The notes under the pieces were generated by a model, which was given only the letters and a program-made list of their open reading frames with translations, made no database searches and was not told the origin of the DNA. A stretch of 64,000 bases of DNA from Panorpa germanica. Taxonomy: Eukaryota; Arthropoda; Insecta; Mecoptera; Panorpidae. Made by a program: the position numbers and the translations under genes. The stretch lies in contig OY783217.1 in the NCBI GenBank assembly GCA_963678705.1, positions 7,874,001 through 7,938,000 of the forward strand, written 5' to 3'. Below are positions 32,578-44,043 of this stretch, in pieces; the stretch's first letter is position 1; each line of letters opens with the position of its first letter.

Positions 32578-34482
32578 TATATAGAAGTATATTTTTTCCT
32601 CGATAAAAATGTCTATAACTGTATAAGTATGCCTGCAGAACATTTTTTATATTTATTATACCGAAATATCTCGTTCATAGCACACATAAATATGTAATAT
32701 ATTTTTTTAAACTTATGATTCAAGCAAGCATGAACATTTGAACAGACTTTCAAAAAATATTTACTGTTTATATTTAATATCTATAAATTTTATTTCATAA
32801 GTCAATAAGAAAGAAACATTTCTCACATTCTGAGTTTTATGTTTATGTTTCACACTTGTCATCATATCGTTATTTTTATGAATTTTTCAAAATTTAAAAC
32901 ATTTTAAAAGTTATTTATTGCTTCAGTTTATTTTACATCGAAAGTAGCTTAACTATCAAATGGGTACGTTGTTAGATCTGAGAAAACGTTTTATTAGCAC
33001 TCAGTTGTTTAAGTAGTTATCTGTAAATATATTTATAGTTTTAATAAAAAATATTATGCTTCTGTGTAATCTACTGTGTAGTTAAATTCCCTAACTTATA
33101 GATGATTAAACTATACTGAAATTAAAAAAATATGACAAAAATATGTGATTACTTTCGATGAAAACAAGGCTGTTGTTGCTTGGAGAGAGTGAGGGAAGAA
33201 GACAGTGAGATTACTGAAACAAGGAGGAGGCGTAGGCAAAGAGAGGAAGAGCGAAGCAAGGCGATGGAGTAAAGCGAAGGATAAAAGAATAACAAGGAGA
33301 AGGACAATGAATGTTTGGTTTAAGTAAACAAATGGGAAGTAATTGGATTGACTGAACTGAAAGAATAATAGAAACAGAAAAGAACACGACCGATGAAGAA
33401 TAGGTGGAGAGATAATCGCGGTACTACGGACCAGCACTAAAGAGAACAAAGTGTAAGAAGTTGAAAAAGAAAGAAGAGACTAAAAGAAATAAACACAGAA
33501 GTATGAGAAAAATTACGTATGAGAAGACTAGACAGGGAGGTCAAAGAAGAACAAAGACTCTTAGCAACACCAAAATTAAAAAAGAGAGAACGGAATAAAG
33601 TAGAAAGAACATGGAGAATGTCCAGTTTCGAACAGATAAGAGCTATATTACAAAGATTACTTTAGTTTTGGTGAGGATCAGTATAACATAAAATAAAAGT
33701 AAAAGAACTTTATAAAAAAAAACAATTTTATAAAAAATACTTTGTAACGAAACTGAGTTCTATTAATATGTTCATTTCTCACTTCAGCGAGGAGCTATTA
33801 AATGAAACTCTTAAGTGTTATCAAGTTTTGATATTTTTAATTACATCCTGTTGATCATTATTGTCCTTTGAAAAAGTAGTTTCACATTTTTCAAATCAAT
33901 AAACAATAAAATTTTAATGTTTAATAAAAATGTTATTATCATGCCTTCAATGAATTTATAATATTTTTAGGTTATAAATCCCGGTTACATTATTGCTATA
34001 ATGCATATTACTATTAGTTTTACAATTTTATGAAAGTTTTTACGTTGAAGTATAAAGTGCAAAGATTGATGTGGTACTATTAAACACAGCACAAAGTTAC
34101 GACGCATTAAAACTATATTTTAAATAGTTATTGTCCTACAATATAGGGCATTGGTTGTGAAGGTTATAAAATAAAACGTTAAGTACTACCACAAAAACTA
34201 CGAGTATTATTTTTGAAAATGTAATATGAAATAAGTGACACTACTGTCACTTTAAAATGGCAGCATTAATGACAGCTTCCTTTTGTCTTACAGATCGTAG
34301 TTTTTGTTATTCGTGAATAACAGATATATAATAAAGAAGTAGATTGACGTTCTTTAAGTGACTCTTAAAGACATTGACAGTTTAGCGAATTGCGTATTTG
34401 ATATTGCCACTTGGATTTTGCATTTTGAATTATGTGCAGGCAGATAGAACACTACTTACAGCTCATGGTTATGTAAATCTTA
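32578..34482. other. Intergenic stretch with a strongly purine-biased segment
   Basis: From about 33175 to 33650 the plus strand is dominated by A and G (GAAGA, AGAAAG words), similar in texture to the LINE 3' region at 17.6-17.9 kb. No domain could be read. The remainder is AT-rich without recognisable features; the 112-codon minus frame at 33111-33449 is the antisense of this segment. Confidence 0.45.
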
Positions 34483-34769
34483 CCTAGTAGCAGGGGCGGC
34501 CTTAGCCATTGCAAAGGCCCGGGGTGGCAGATCTTTGTGAGGCCTTTATTTTTTGTGTAATTTAAAGTAAGTAAATTGAAAGTAAGTATTTTTGATGATG
34601 ATTGACGAGAAATGTTAAAGTTATAAATATGTAAATGTAGAGTTGTAAAATTTTATATTGGAAGATTTATAACAATTAACAAGCACAAAGACGACAAATA
34701 TTAATGATGATATACGGAGATATATGCAGCGATTCAAGTGATTTTTAAAGAGCGAGATTCAAATACATA

Positions 34770-35347
34770 CGAGGCGTGTTTTTTAAGTGAGTATTGTTTT
34801 GAAATTAAAAAAAGACGTGCAAAGATATCGCAATAATTTTATTTTTACATGAAAGCCTGTACCTTAATCTACTTTTCTACATAATTTCCGTGAATATTGT
34901 CATAACGTGGCACCAGTTTTTGAATACCCTCCTCATAAAATTCTGCCGCCTGACTTGTTAACCACTGTATTACAACTGTTTTGACTTTTTTCATCATGCA
35001 CATTTGTGCGGCCATCTTTAAATGCTCTCACCCATTTCCTTACCATTCCATCACTCATAATGTTTTGTCCGTAAACTTCACAGATCTCACGATGAATATC
35101 GATCGGTTTTACGCCTTTAGCACTAAGAAATCGTATAACAGCCCGTACTTCACAAGCGGCGGGACTCACGATTGTCGGAGGCATCTTAAACACTCAGTAA
35201 ACAACGTATACAATGAAGAATCAGACTGTAATGGCTGTAGAAAAGTAGATTAAGGTACAGGCTTTCATGTAAAAATAAAATTATTGCGATATCTTTGCAC
35301 GTCTTTTTTTAATTCCAAAACGGTACTTACTTAAAAAATACGCCTCG
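34770..35347 (-). mobile_element. mariner-family element with 111-bp inverted repeats, catalytic core deleted
   Basis: Arms 34770-34880 and 35237-35347 are near-perfect inverted copies (start CGAGGCGTGTTTTTTAAGT), flanked by TA at 34768-34769 and 35348-35349. Inserted inside the hAT element. The interior encodes only the two extremities of a mariner transposase. Arms of this length are unusual for mariners, which typically have ~30-bp repeats. Confidence 0.9.
34881..35184 (-). pseudogene. Deleted mariner transposase (N-terminal HTH joined to C terminus)
   Basis: From the ATG at 35184 the frame gives VRAVIRFLSAKGVKPIDIHR and VYGQNIMSDGMVRKWVRAFK, the N-terminal DNA-binding helix-turn-helix of mariner transposases (HTH_48 type), ending near HDEKSQ. 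After a junction around 34980 the minus strand, in another frame, encodes FYEEGIQKLVPRYD, the conserved extreme C terminus. The whole DDE/D catalytic domain is missing. Confidence 0.85.
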
Positions 35348-35741
35348 TATATAGTTATGATTTTTTCTACTTGTTCCGAGAGGGTACGTGGTCCCTACAA
35401 TAGCGAGGCCCCGGGCGGTTGCACTGCTTGCCACCCCCTAAAGCCGCCTCTGCCTAGTACAGAGTAGATACCGAAGTTCTAACATTCTATAATAGTTCTT
35501 AACTGTTTTGACAACACACGTTTAGTTATTTCTGTTGCCAGATATTTCAATAGTGTACGGAATTAAAGTTATTAACAGTCCTTACCTTCCTAATCCGTCA
35601 CACTTTCTCCATGACAAACATTCGTGCTATAACGAATGAAATAGTGCGTCACCCTGTACTAAAAGCATACGGTAATGATAACCCTGAATATGACAATATG
35701 ACATATGTGTATGCTAATGCCAGAATTTCATCGTCATGCTA

Positions 35742-35884
35742 AAGGTCTATACGCACATATCCGTGCCGACCAGTACCGTGTCCTTCAGTATCAGTAACGT
35801 TCAGTGATGAAAGTTTTTCTCCTAGTAAAAAGCGATACATCACTGATCGTCACGTGCAGGCACTGATATGTGCGTATAGACCTT
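35742..35884. mobile_element. MITE with 26-bp inverted repeats and TA duplication
   Basis: Starts AAGGTCTATACGCACATATC and ends with its inverse (26 bp, one mismatch). Flanking TA at 35740-35741 and 35885-35886. Total 143 bp, non-coding. Probably Tc1/mariner-related by its TA target; family not identified. Confidence 0.8.
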
Positions 35885-36069
35885 TAACCAGACAATAACC
35901 ATTGTAAATGTACTGATCATAAATAAACGTAATGTGACTATCGAGCCGTCATCTTGTTTATAAACATACGTGACCTGGCTATGCGTTAGGTATTTATTAG
36001 GTTCATAAATATGTACTAATTAACCTGGACGTGGACATGAGCATGAACGTGGACATGACGTAAACCTGT

Positions 36070-36070
36070 T

Positions 36071-36101
<31 letters not shown>

Positions 36102-36108
36102 AACACAC
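36070..36108. repeat. (CA)n microsatellite
   Basis: About 35 bp of CA with two interruptions. Just upstream (36027-36060) a short block GACGTGGACATGA/AACGTGGACATGA is tandemly repeated. Confidence 0.9.
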
Positions 36109-37550
36109 CTTGGTACTAAATGAGTTTCTTTTGTTTGTTCACTTGTCAACTTCAGTTGACTTAACTTTTATAGAGCATGTAGGTGTAAATAAAGCGATCA
36201 ACTCGTTATTGCTAAGTAAGCTTGTAGGTGGATAGTTTACTCTAGTTATTCATCACTTAAAATTATCGTAAAGTAATTATTGTAATACATTGTAATGTTA
36301 TAGAGCAAATTTAACTTTTTATCTTCTATGAAAAATTTATAGAGCAAAAAGTAAAATTTTTTTTTAAAGTTTTTTCAAAATTACGGGTTTCCAGGAAATT
36401 GAGTGGAAAATCTAAGGACGCTAAAAGTATTAGAATTTTTTTCTCTACGAAATAGGCCATTTTCAAGAAAATACAAATAACTTAAAATTAAATGAATACA
36501 AATAATTCTTTTTGTAAATTTATAGGAAAAGTATTTATTTTATTAAAAAATATATTATAAAATGGTATAGATATATATTTGCAATTCTTATAGTGACATC
36601 TCAAGCCTTTCCTGATAATTAAGTTAAGCTTATATTTTATTATACTTTTTTTCTTTTTCTAAAAGTTAACTTTAGTCTTATTTTTAAAAAGTGCCGCACA
36701 ATTCGATTCTATTTATTATTTCAATTGTTTCATTGTGTATCATAATACTCAGTTTAAACTATCATAACTACTATAGGAACGTATATAAGACCAAATTAAT
36801 AAAGTTATATCCTAAATACAAATTCCTTAACTCTCATTTACAAATCTAGCGACCCATAACCTATTTTTGGAATAGCATTTCTAATACTATATGCTTTTTG
36901 CGTTGTGTTACTATTACAATCAGTATATAAATACGCATTAGAAAATTTAAGTTTTAAAATAACATTAAAAACAGTTTCCCACCTCTGTCATGGGTGTCAA
37001 ATTTATTGCCTAAAATTGAGATCTGGATAAGAGGTTCTTATATAAAAATCGAAACAAGAATTAAATTGAATATTTGTGACAATTTATATATGATGAAATA
37101 CCTACAACGGAGAGCGGTGCTTGAGTATTATTAAGTATCAATACTTTTCAGCAGAGCACTCCAGGGACAAGTGGAAAACCGAGATGACTCTGAAGTTGAC
37201 TGAATATCGTTATTCGAGTGTAACGGTTGTATAAAAGTAAGTTGAATAAAAGCAAGGAATGTTACAGCCCATTTCCTTTCAATGATGTCAATAATCAAAA
37301 ATATTAAATGGTGTTGTCAACCTTTTACAAACGTTGCTTATTTTAATATAATATCAGGAATAACTGGGATTTACTAATTACAATTCATAAGCCGTTTATG
37401 ATATTGGTACAATACTATTTATTAAGAAATATAGTAACTGCATACAATACAAGACTAGATGTAACTCTGTTGACTGTTACATAATGAATGAAAATCTTAC
37501 TACTAATATTTTACTTATTATTTTATTACATGTATGATATGTTTCTTTTT
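36109..37550. other. AT-rich stretch, nothing recognised
   Basis: No supported reading frame or repeat was found; several A/T homopolymer runs only. Confidence 0.5.
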
Positions 37551-37660
37551 CAAGTATATTTCCTGGTAGAAAATGTAGTATTTTAATTAGCTTGTAATAA
37601 GCTAGACAGTGTAAACCTTGCATTGCTATACAATTTTCTATCTTGGTTATACATAACATA
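37551..37660. repeat. Short foldback element, TAGAAAAT/ATTTTCTA family
   Basis: CCTGGTAGAAAATG at the left and CAATTTTCTATCTTGG at the right are inverted. Between them lies the core AATTAGCTTGTAATAAGCTA shared with 60.9 kb. About 100 bp. Confidence 0.6.
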
Positions 37661-37689
37661 ATTGACATTTTAAAATCAATTTCCTTTTC

Positions 37690-37892
37690 CCAATCTCAGG
37701 TAGAAAACTGTCTTACTAAACAAGTTTTAACCTTGTTACTAGCTAATTCTAATTCATCTTTTACTACTCCTATAGAAATTGTAACGCTTAATTAGCTTGC
37801 CTTAAGCTAATTTACTTTCTACCTCTTTGTTTTTGTTTTTCAGTGCATGTTTCACACATGTGTGTAACATTGCGTTACATTTTCTACCTGGG
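37690..37892. repeat. Second foldback element of the same family
   Basis: CTCAGGTAGAAAACTG on the left pairs with CATTTTCTACCTGGG on the right. Inside are both orientations of the core (TTGTTACTAGCTAATTC and AATTAGCTTGCC). It lies only about 30 bp from the previous copy. Confidence 0.6.
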
Positions 37893-38081
37893 ACGTGACA
37901 ATTTGTTTGTATTTTTTTTTCATAAATGAATATTTTGTGAAATTTTGAAGCTGATTTTAATGAGTACATTTCGTTACGTAATAAAACATTTCCAATCAAA
38001 ATATTACTCTGTCTCTGTATGGGTGTTATAAGTATATTGATTCAAAATTCTATCGCTTGTTAAATTTCAAATTCATATTTA

Positions 38082-38327
38082 CAGTGGAGGATAAGATACC
38101 CATTCGTAGAAAAAATTTGGACCCCCATTTAAGAGATCGGGAAAATACAAATACATGTGAACTATATTTTTAAATAAATAATAATCACTAAGCTTTCAAG
38201 AAAATTTGGGCATTAGACTCATAAAATAAAGTGAGTCTTAACTTCCACACATAGTCAATTGTATCTAGTGTCAACATTGTAAACTTTGGGGTGCCCGGGC
38301 GCACGCATTTCGTTAAATCCGCCACTG
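38082..38327. mobile_element. hAT-type MITE with perfect 8-bp target duplication
   Basis: The left end CAGTGGAGGATAAG and inverted right end CAGTGGCGGATTTAACG enclose 246 bp of non-coding DNA. The 8-bp CATATTTA occurs exactly on both sides (38074-38081 and 38328-38335). The CAGTGGCGGATTTA terminus is typical of insect hAT elements. Confidence 0.9.
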
Positions 38328-39004
38328 CATATTTAATATGTACATACATATATTCTCAATGCCATAAATGATATTTCAAAGCTTCTTTTTGAATGATGAA
38401 TATTCATTTGAAATATTATTTGAATACGGTTACAATTTCAATATGTAGGAATCCGTAAAAGCTATATCATTAAAATTAATTAAAATGAAAATGTGTCCTT
38501 GAATATTAAAACTGAATCATTAAAAACATCAAATGAAAAATATCAAATATAGAGCAGTACAAACAATGTTGCGATTTTAATGAAATTGTGAAAGCATCAT
38601 GCGAATATACCGCTAAAAGTGAAGGATCACTTATGGATATTAATATGGATATACATTTGCAGAAATATAACTGTAATTAGTAATGCATTATATTGATTAA
38701 GCTCTTCACGAAACCGTAATTACCAAATCAAGACGAAATGCATCAGTTTTAATTACTGAACTTAGTAGAATATTAGGAATGTTATGTTTTGAAAGTTTGA
38801 TAATTAAATTAATTATATTGCATTGGTGAACCTAGACAGAAGTTTGTTGCAATACGATTTATAGAGCTGTTGTATGGATTATATGCCATTAGTAAATTAT
38901 TGTCAAACTGTGTGACAATACAGCAATGTATGCAGCAGTGGTGCATCCAACTACTGTTTTAGTTTCCTTTTGGAAATGTTACCATTATATTATCATTTTT
39001 TTAT

Positions 39005-39175
39005 TTCATTTATTTAACGTCGGTTTATTTCTGATGTTGGGTCCTATCACATACAACCTCGTTTTTGTGGGTACTTAATAACAACAAAACTCAGACAATA
39101 TAACTCTGATTTGGTGATCGAACCCGAGGACACAGTCAGCGTTAAGAATCAATGCTCTAGTCCACTGTGTCATTA
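39005..39175 (-). repeat. tRNA-derived SINE, copy 4 (near full length)
   Basis: On the minus strand: head CACAGTGGACTAGAGCATTG, B-box region CTCGGGTTCGATCACC, body CTGAGTTTTGTTGTTATTAA, tail ATAAACCGACGTTAAATAAA. This order and the tail match the copy at 59392-59600. Confidence 0.8.
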
Positions 39176-39412
39176 TATTTGCAAGAAATATTAATGAGTT
39201 TAATTAATATAAATAATGCAATACTAAGGATAGAGCACTATTCCCATTTCTATTTTTTTAATGCGTCGTGTTATACTTTATTAAATATTAATTACTATTT
39301 TTATTTATTAAAAATTATTATATTTAATATTATTATTTTATTGTAATGTTTTTGCCATTAGGCACTACATTTTTCGGCCTTAAATCATTAAATTACATAT
39401 TATTGTGGTCAA

Positions 39413-39745
39413 TTACATACTAGCACATGGGCTGAAAAATCCCGGGCCTAACACATAGATGGCGCTAGCTTTATTGAAGTCACCTTTTTTTCAGTTAATA
39501 CTAACCTTCAAAAGACAGCTGTTAAAATTTCATGATATTCTAATCAGTAGTTTGTGAGTTATTGTGCTAAGAGTGACGCTACTTTTGTTATTTTCAAAAC
39601 AATGGATCAAAAGCAATTTCGTGTTTTAATTTTGCACTGCTTCTTGATGGGAAAAAATACCGTTCAAGCGAAGCAATGGCTTAAAAAGTGTTATGGGGAC
39701 TCCGCTCCATCAGAAACTCACTCTTTCCAAAAGAAACAATAAATA
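39413..39745 (+). pseudogene. mariner-like element, 5' end and transposase N terminus (copy 2)
   Basis: The leader contains GGGCTGAAAAATCCCGGGCC and TAACACATAGATGGCGC, typical of mariner 5' ends. The transposase ATG is at 39602 and encodes MDQKQFRVLILHCFLMGKNT then VQAKQWLKKCYGDSAPSET, the conserved mariner N terminus. It breaks off at about 39720 and runs to a stop. The HTH2 and catalytic domains are absent. Confidence 0.85.
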
Positions 39746-42246
39746 TACAAACAAAACAGATAAATTTTAACCCCTACTGCTTTTTCTTCCTTCTACTCTC
39801 TCTCTCTTCTGTTTCTACTCTGCCCTTTCTTCTCTTTTCTCGCTCATTCTCTCTATTCTTTCTCTTGTAGATTATTGGTTCAGTCGATAGAAAAGAACAC
39901 AGAACTATCAACAACTGTCAAATTTGTAGAATGTGGTATGCATAATTCTAAAACTAAAACAAATGCACGAAATGATCATGTATGTTGCTATAAAAATTAA
40001 AATTTAAGGTAAGTTTGTCTTTGTCGCGGAAAGACAGAGACAACATCATAAAAACAAATTAATAAACAGAGACAACAGCTGTACTGTCTTAAGATTGTCT
40101 TTACTCAAATGAGTGCCGGAGTAAGATAGTTAATCTTCGGTTTAAATTAGCAATTCATCGCGCTGCTTCTGCAAGTTTAAAATCTTACGAAGGGAATAAT
40201 ACGAGAATCTCTCGTAAAGAAGTCTGCGTCTGTATTAAGGTTTTAGTGCAGACACCCACAAAGTTCAATCAATATATAGTGCAACTGCATTTAAGAACAA
40301 AAACTGATCAGAATATTTGGCAGAAGAACACGACGAAATGGAATAAACGGACAGTACACTAATGTTTAAATAGAATAAAAAGTAACACCACTATATCGGA
40401 AGTAGAAAAAGAGCCGCTCTTTATATTCAAGAAGGTAAAAGATTCGAAAAACCTAGAAAAACGTTTCTCCGAAATATTATATTTGAAGATCAATAAGAAA
40501 GTGATGTTGGAAAATATATTACATTTTTAAAACAGAACAAAACGCCGTCTAGACGTTATTCAAGTGAATCTCCAAGAGATTTGGATACCTTAGATATGTA
40601 CCAAGTATTTTTTACCGTAGCAATGAAGTTATATCTTACGTATTAGCTACATCAGCGCCTCACCAATGGTGTCTACGATATTTATTATTACACAGCGGTA
40701 AAAAATTGAACTACTTTTTAGTCTGCTGAATTAAGGCGTTGAATTAAGTTATATTTTCTGTATTCACAAAGCTTTAAGCTAGTTTAATATTATCATACAC
40801 TAACAGCAAATTTCAATAAATACTTTCTTAGTGTTTTTACACAAAGAACAGAACAAATAAACAAAACATCAAAGTTCACAACCAGGTTAGGTTGCGCTGT
40901 GTACCACACGCTTGTTTCATTAAGTAGAAGCCTAGTACTACGTCCCTGGTATTCACATTTATCAAGTAGAGATAGTCGATTGGATCTGCTGATTCAGGGG
41001 ATCCAACCAAATACCAGTCAATATATTGATAGGTTACGATATGGAGTAATAATTTATGGTTGTGATAATTGATAATAGGCTTACTGACATTGAAATTGAT
41101 GGATGAGTGCAGACATAAATATGATTAAAATAATTATATATGGATGTTTAATAAAAACTTAACAAGGCTGTATGCAAACGAAGCTTTGTTATCAGGGAAA
41201 AGCACAGTGCGGTGAACAAAGTTCAAAATGGAATTTGTGAAAAGTGTTACGAGCAAAAATCAAACAAAAACATAATAATCTTGACAACGTTGCTGATAAA
41301 TAAATGTTGTTAGTTTTTTTTACATAAGGACCAAAAAAATAAGAGTAGATGATTTTTCCTTGAGTGTTAACTGGAAAAAATATAATTGCAAGATGTCTTG
41401 CCAAATGATCTGAACAAGATTGCAAGAGTTTCTTATTGACAGCAGCCTAAATCTCTTAAAATAAGTTCTAAGGATCATTAAACTAGATCTTTATTTAAAG
41501 AACCTTAATTTGATTTCTTCTATTTAATTCCACTGTAATTCGTTTCTGGAATAGGTTATGACCTTTTCAATTCAGTTGTGAAATAAATTCAATAAGTTGA
41601 ACCAAACTGAAGTTCCCTTAGTATAAATAGTCGTAGTTTTTAATATTAAAGTAACGTCGGTATAAGTTGACTGAAAATTTGTCCTATTAGGTGTAATTTA
41701 TTTTAGGGGAGGTGAAACGAGTAAGATTAAAAAGTTTCATCAATTAACGTTAGAGGGCAGCGTCTTCAGGTTCGCACTATTTGCATAAAATGCATTGGTT
41801 TTATTAAATAATAAAACGTGAACGAGAAGGGAACCGAACAGGAAGGCGTATGTAGCGACAAATTAGGGTCTACTGTGACAATAACTGAGATTAGTTTTTA
41901 TTGCAACGGTTGTTCTTTAAATCAATGCCGGTGATAGCATATTGGTATAAATTTGCTTCTCTTCTCTTCCATGTTTCATTTAATACAGCACAGTATTCAA
42001 AATGGCTCACATTTTTACAACTATATTTTAAAATAGCGCAGGGCAGTAATCCAAATGGAAGGGTCCCATTTTTTAATTTTATTGAGAAGAAAATAAATCC
42101 ATTTCGTGATAATTCTGTACTTTTAGAAGTATGTGGCCTTTCTAGTCACAATTAACTTTCTTGAGATCACAGACATTCATCTACAATTGCACTCACAGTT
42201 GAATGGATCGACCTTCCGACCATTACCGTTTTAAAATATGTTCCGT
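39746..42246. other. Intergenic stretch with a pyrimidine-rich patch, no gene recognised
   Basis: A C/T-rich run lies at 39775-39870. Around 40390-40560 the plus strand has a short unbroken lysine-rich frame without recognisable family. A 77-codon minus frame at 41192-41425 and an 84-codon plus frame at 41901-42155 are also unmatched. Confidence 0.45.
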
Positions 42247-42713
42247 CAGAGGCGGCCTTAGGGGGTGGCAAACAGGGCAATCGCCCAGGGCCTAGCACCC
42301 TCGCGGAACAACCCAAGTAGAAAAATTCATTACTATATATGTATTTGAATCTCGCGCTTCATTCTTTAGAAATCCCGCTTGAATCCCTGCGTATATCTTT
42401 AAGGCATTCATGTACCTTAGTTTATCATCATTAATATTTATCGTTTTTGTGCTTGTGCGTTTGTAAATCTTCCAATATAAAATTTGAAAACTCTACATTT
42501 ATTTATTTATAACTTTTGCATTTCTCGTCAATCATCATCAAAAATACTTAGTTTCAATTTACATCAATTACACAAAAAACAAGAGCCTCAGAAAGATTTG
42601 TCTCTCCGACGCCTGGCAAAGTTCTGCCTCTTCGGGGCTTCGCAAAGTTCTGCCGCCCGGGGCCACGCAAAGTTCAGCCGCCCAGTGCCTCGCAAAGGCT
42701 AAGGCCACTACTG
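42247..42713. mobile_element. hAT-type MITE, copy 2, with subterminal tandem array
   Basis: Ends CAGAGGCGGCCTTAGGGGGT and the inverse of CAGTAGTGGCCTTAGCC. Flanking octamers TGTTCCGT and TGTCCCAT match at 6 of 8 positions. The interior is the inverted counterpart of the 34.5-kb copy. Near its right end the motif GCAAAGTTCTGCC or a close variant recurs about every 27 bp. Confidence 0.82.
42607..42697. repeat. GC-rich ~27-bp tandem repeat inside the hAT MITE
   Basis: Successive units: CCTGGCAAAGTTCTGCCTCT, GCTTCGCAAAGTTCTGCCGC, GCCACGCAAAGTTCAGCCGC and GCCTCGCAAAGGCTAAGGCC. The other copy at 34.5 kb shows only one such unit (TTGCAAAGGCCCGGGGTGG), so the array expanded in this copy or lineage. 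Confidence 0.8.
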
Positions 42714-43882
42714 TGTCCCATTTTACTACTGTAAAACTTGGACGCTCTCGACGTGTAACTAATGTTATCTTCATGCTCGGACTAAAAAAATTCAGACAAG
42801 CATAGTGGTCTAAAGAAATTGGTCAAAAGAATTGTTCAAAACAAAAAAGAAAAAGAAAAAAAAAGCTTGTAACATCTATACCAAATGATTTGATGTAAAA
42901 TATTTGCTGATATAAAAATCACATTGAATCTAACACACAAATATATTGTTGATTTTTTACCGGAGTGTACCATATTCAATTGATGTCACAGAGATATTTT
43001 ACAAATATCATTGCATTTATTCATTGATACATAATAAAAATATACTTGTATAGGTATATGTAAAATCATTTTATGCTACAGATATAAGATAGAAAATATC
43101 ATTACTTCATTAAAAAAATATGGAAAATTCTATTGAAGAAATGTACCCCTGAGGGTTTTATTTTTATTCTTTTATGAAAATTATCATCCATCAAGTCTCA
43201 TTAGTTCTATGTATAAGTAATATTTATGAAAGAAAAATATGAATAGCAATTTGCAGCGAATGTAAGCACTAAAAATAAAACAAAAAGAAATCGTGACATC
43301 ACTATCTTCATCGTCATCCATCTGTTGGTTCTCTCGAGATAAATAATATTCTATTCAATTCAAAATATTTATATGAATATATAAAGAATAATTTCACTGG
43401 GTGTTCAGAAATAAACTTATTTTTAGACCTTAGGGACTTATTGTGAATTTTATTTAACATTATATACATAAATAATGAAACTTAAGAATCTTATGGCAGC
43501 TTCATTTTATAATAAAATTGGTTTAACTTCAAAAATACTATAAACCATTATTTTGTAACTTATTTTCACCGCAAGGTAACATTAGACTTATTAGGTTATT
43601 CAATGGACAAATTTCAATAAAGTAGGCTACACTGTAAAAAAATTGCGTCCAAAAATGCTTTAAAACGGAAATAAATCCGCAAATCTGTAATACATTGAAT
43701 TATACAAATACAAAAAATCTTCATGGAAAATAAAATAAATTTTTTAGGTGATCACGTAAGTATTTTTGTGACGTATATTTCTTACGAAAAACAAATACTT
43801 GAGCAGTGTGCTTGACGAAGTTCTGACTGTGACTTTTGTTGTTGCTTGAACGGTCTATGTAACTGATTGATTTTAATAGAAA
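42714..43882. other. AT-rich flank of the intact copia element
   Basis: Nothing recognised: AT-rich sequence with an A-rich run at about 42840-42865 and a (short) 69-codon minus frame that overlaps the copia LTR edge. Confidence 0.5.
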
Positions 43883-43887
43883 CAAAC

Positions 43888-44009
43888 TATAAAGACACGT
43901 TAGCAGTTCGCAACAGACTATATTTGACATAAGAAAAAGTTTTTACACAACAGATTACAGATGGCGTTACTAGTTACAAAGTAGTGATATTTTGATACCT
44001 ATTACAATA
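43888..44009 (-). repeat. 3' LTR of the intact copia element
   Basis: Pair of 48065-48186, identical by eye, with CAAAC immediately outside and the polypurine tract AAGTGGGGG immediately inside. Confidence 0.93.
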
Positions 44010-44043
44010 CCCCCACTTATCAGAATAATCTAAGTACACATGA

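Larger units (their letters stand above)
34491..35452. mobile_element. hAT-type MITE with a nested mariner (copy 1)
   Basis: The ends are CAGGGGCGGCCTTAG and the inverse of CAGAGGCGGCTTTAG, flanked by 8-bp duplications CCTAGTAG (34483-34490) and CCTAGTAC (35453-35460), one mismatch. CAG-start ends with 8-bp duplications are the hAT hallmark. Removing the nested mariner leaves a ~380-bp non-coding element whose sequence matches, inverted, the copy at 42247-42713 (for example GATGATGATTGACGAGAAAT and ATTGGAAGATTTA). Confidence 0.88.
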
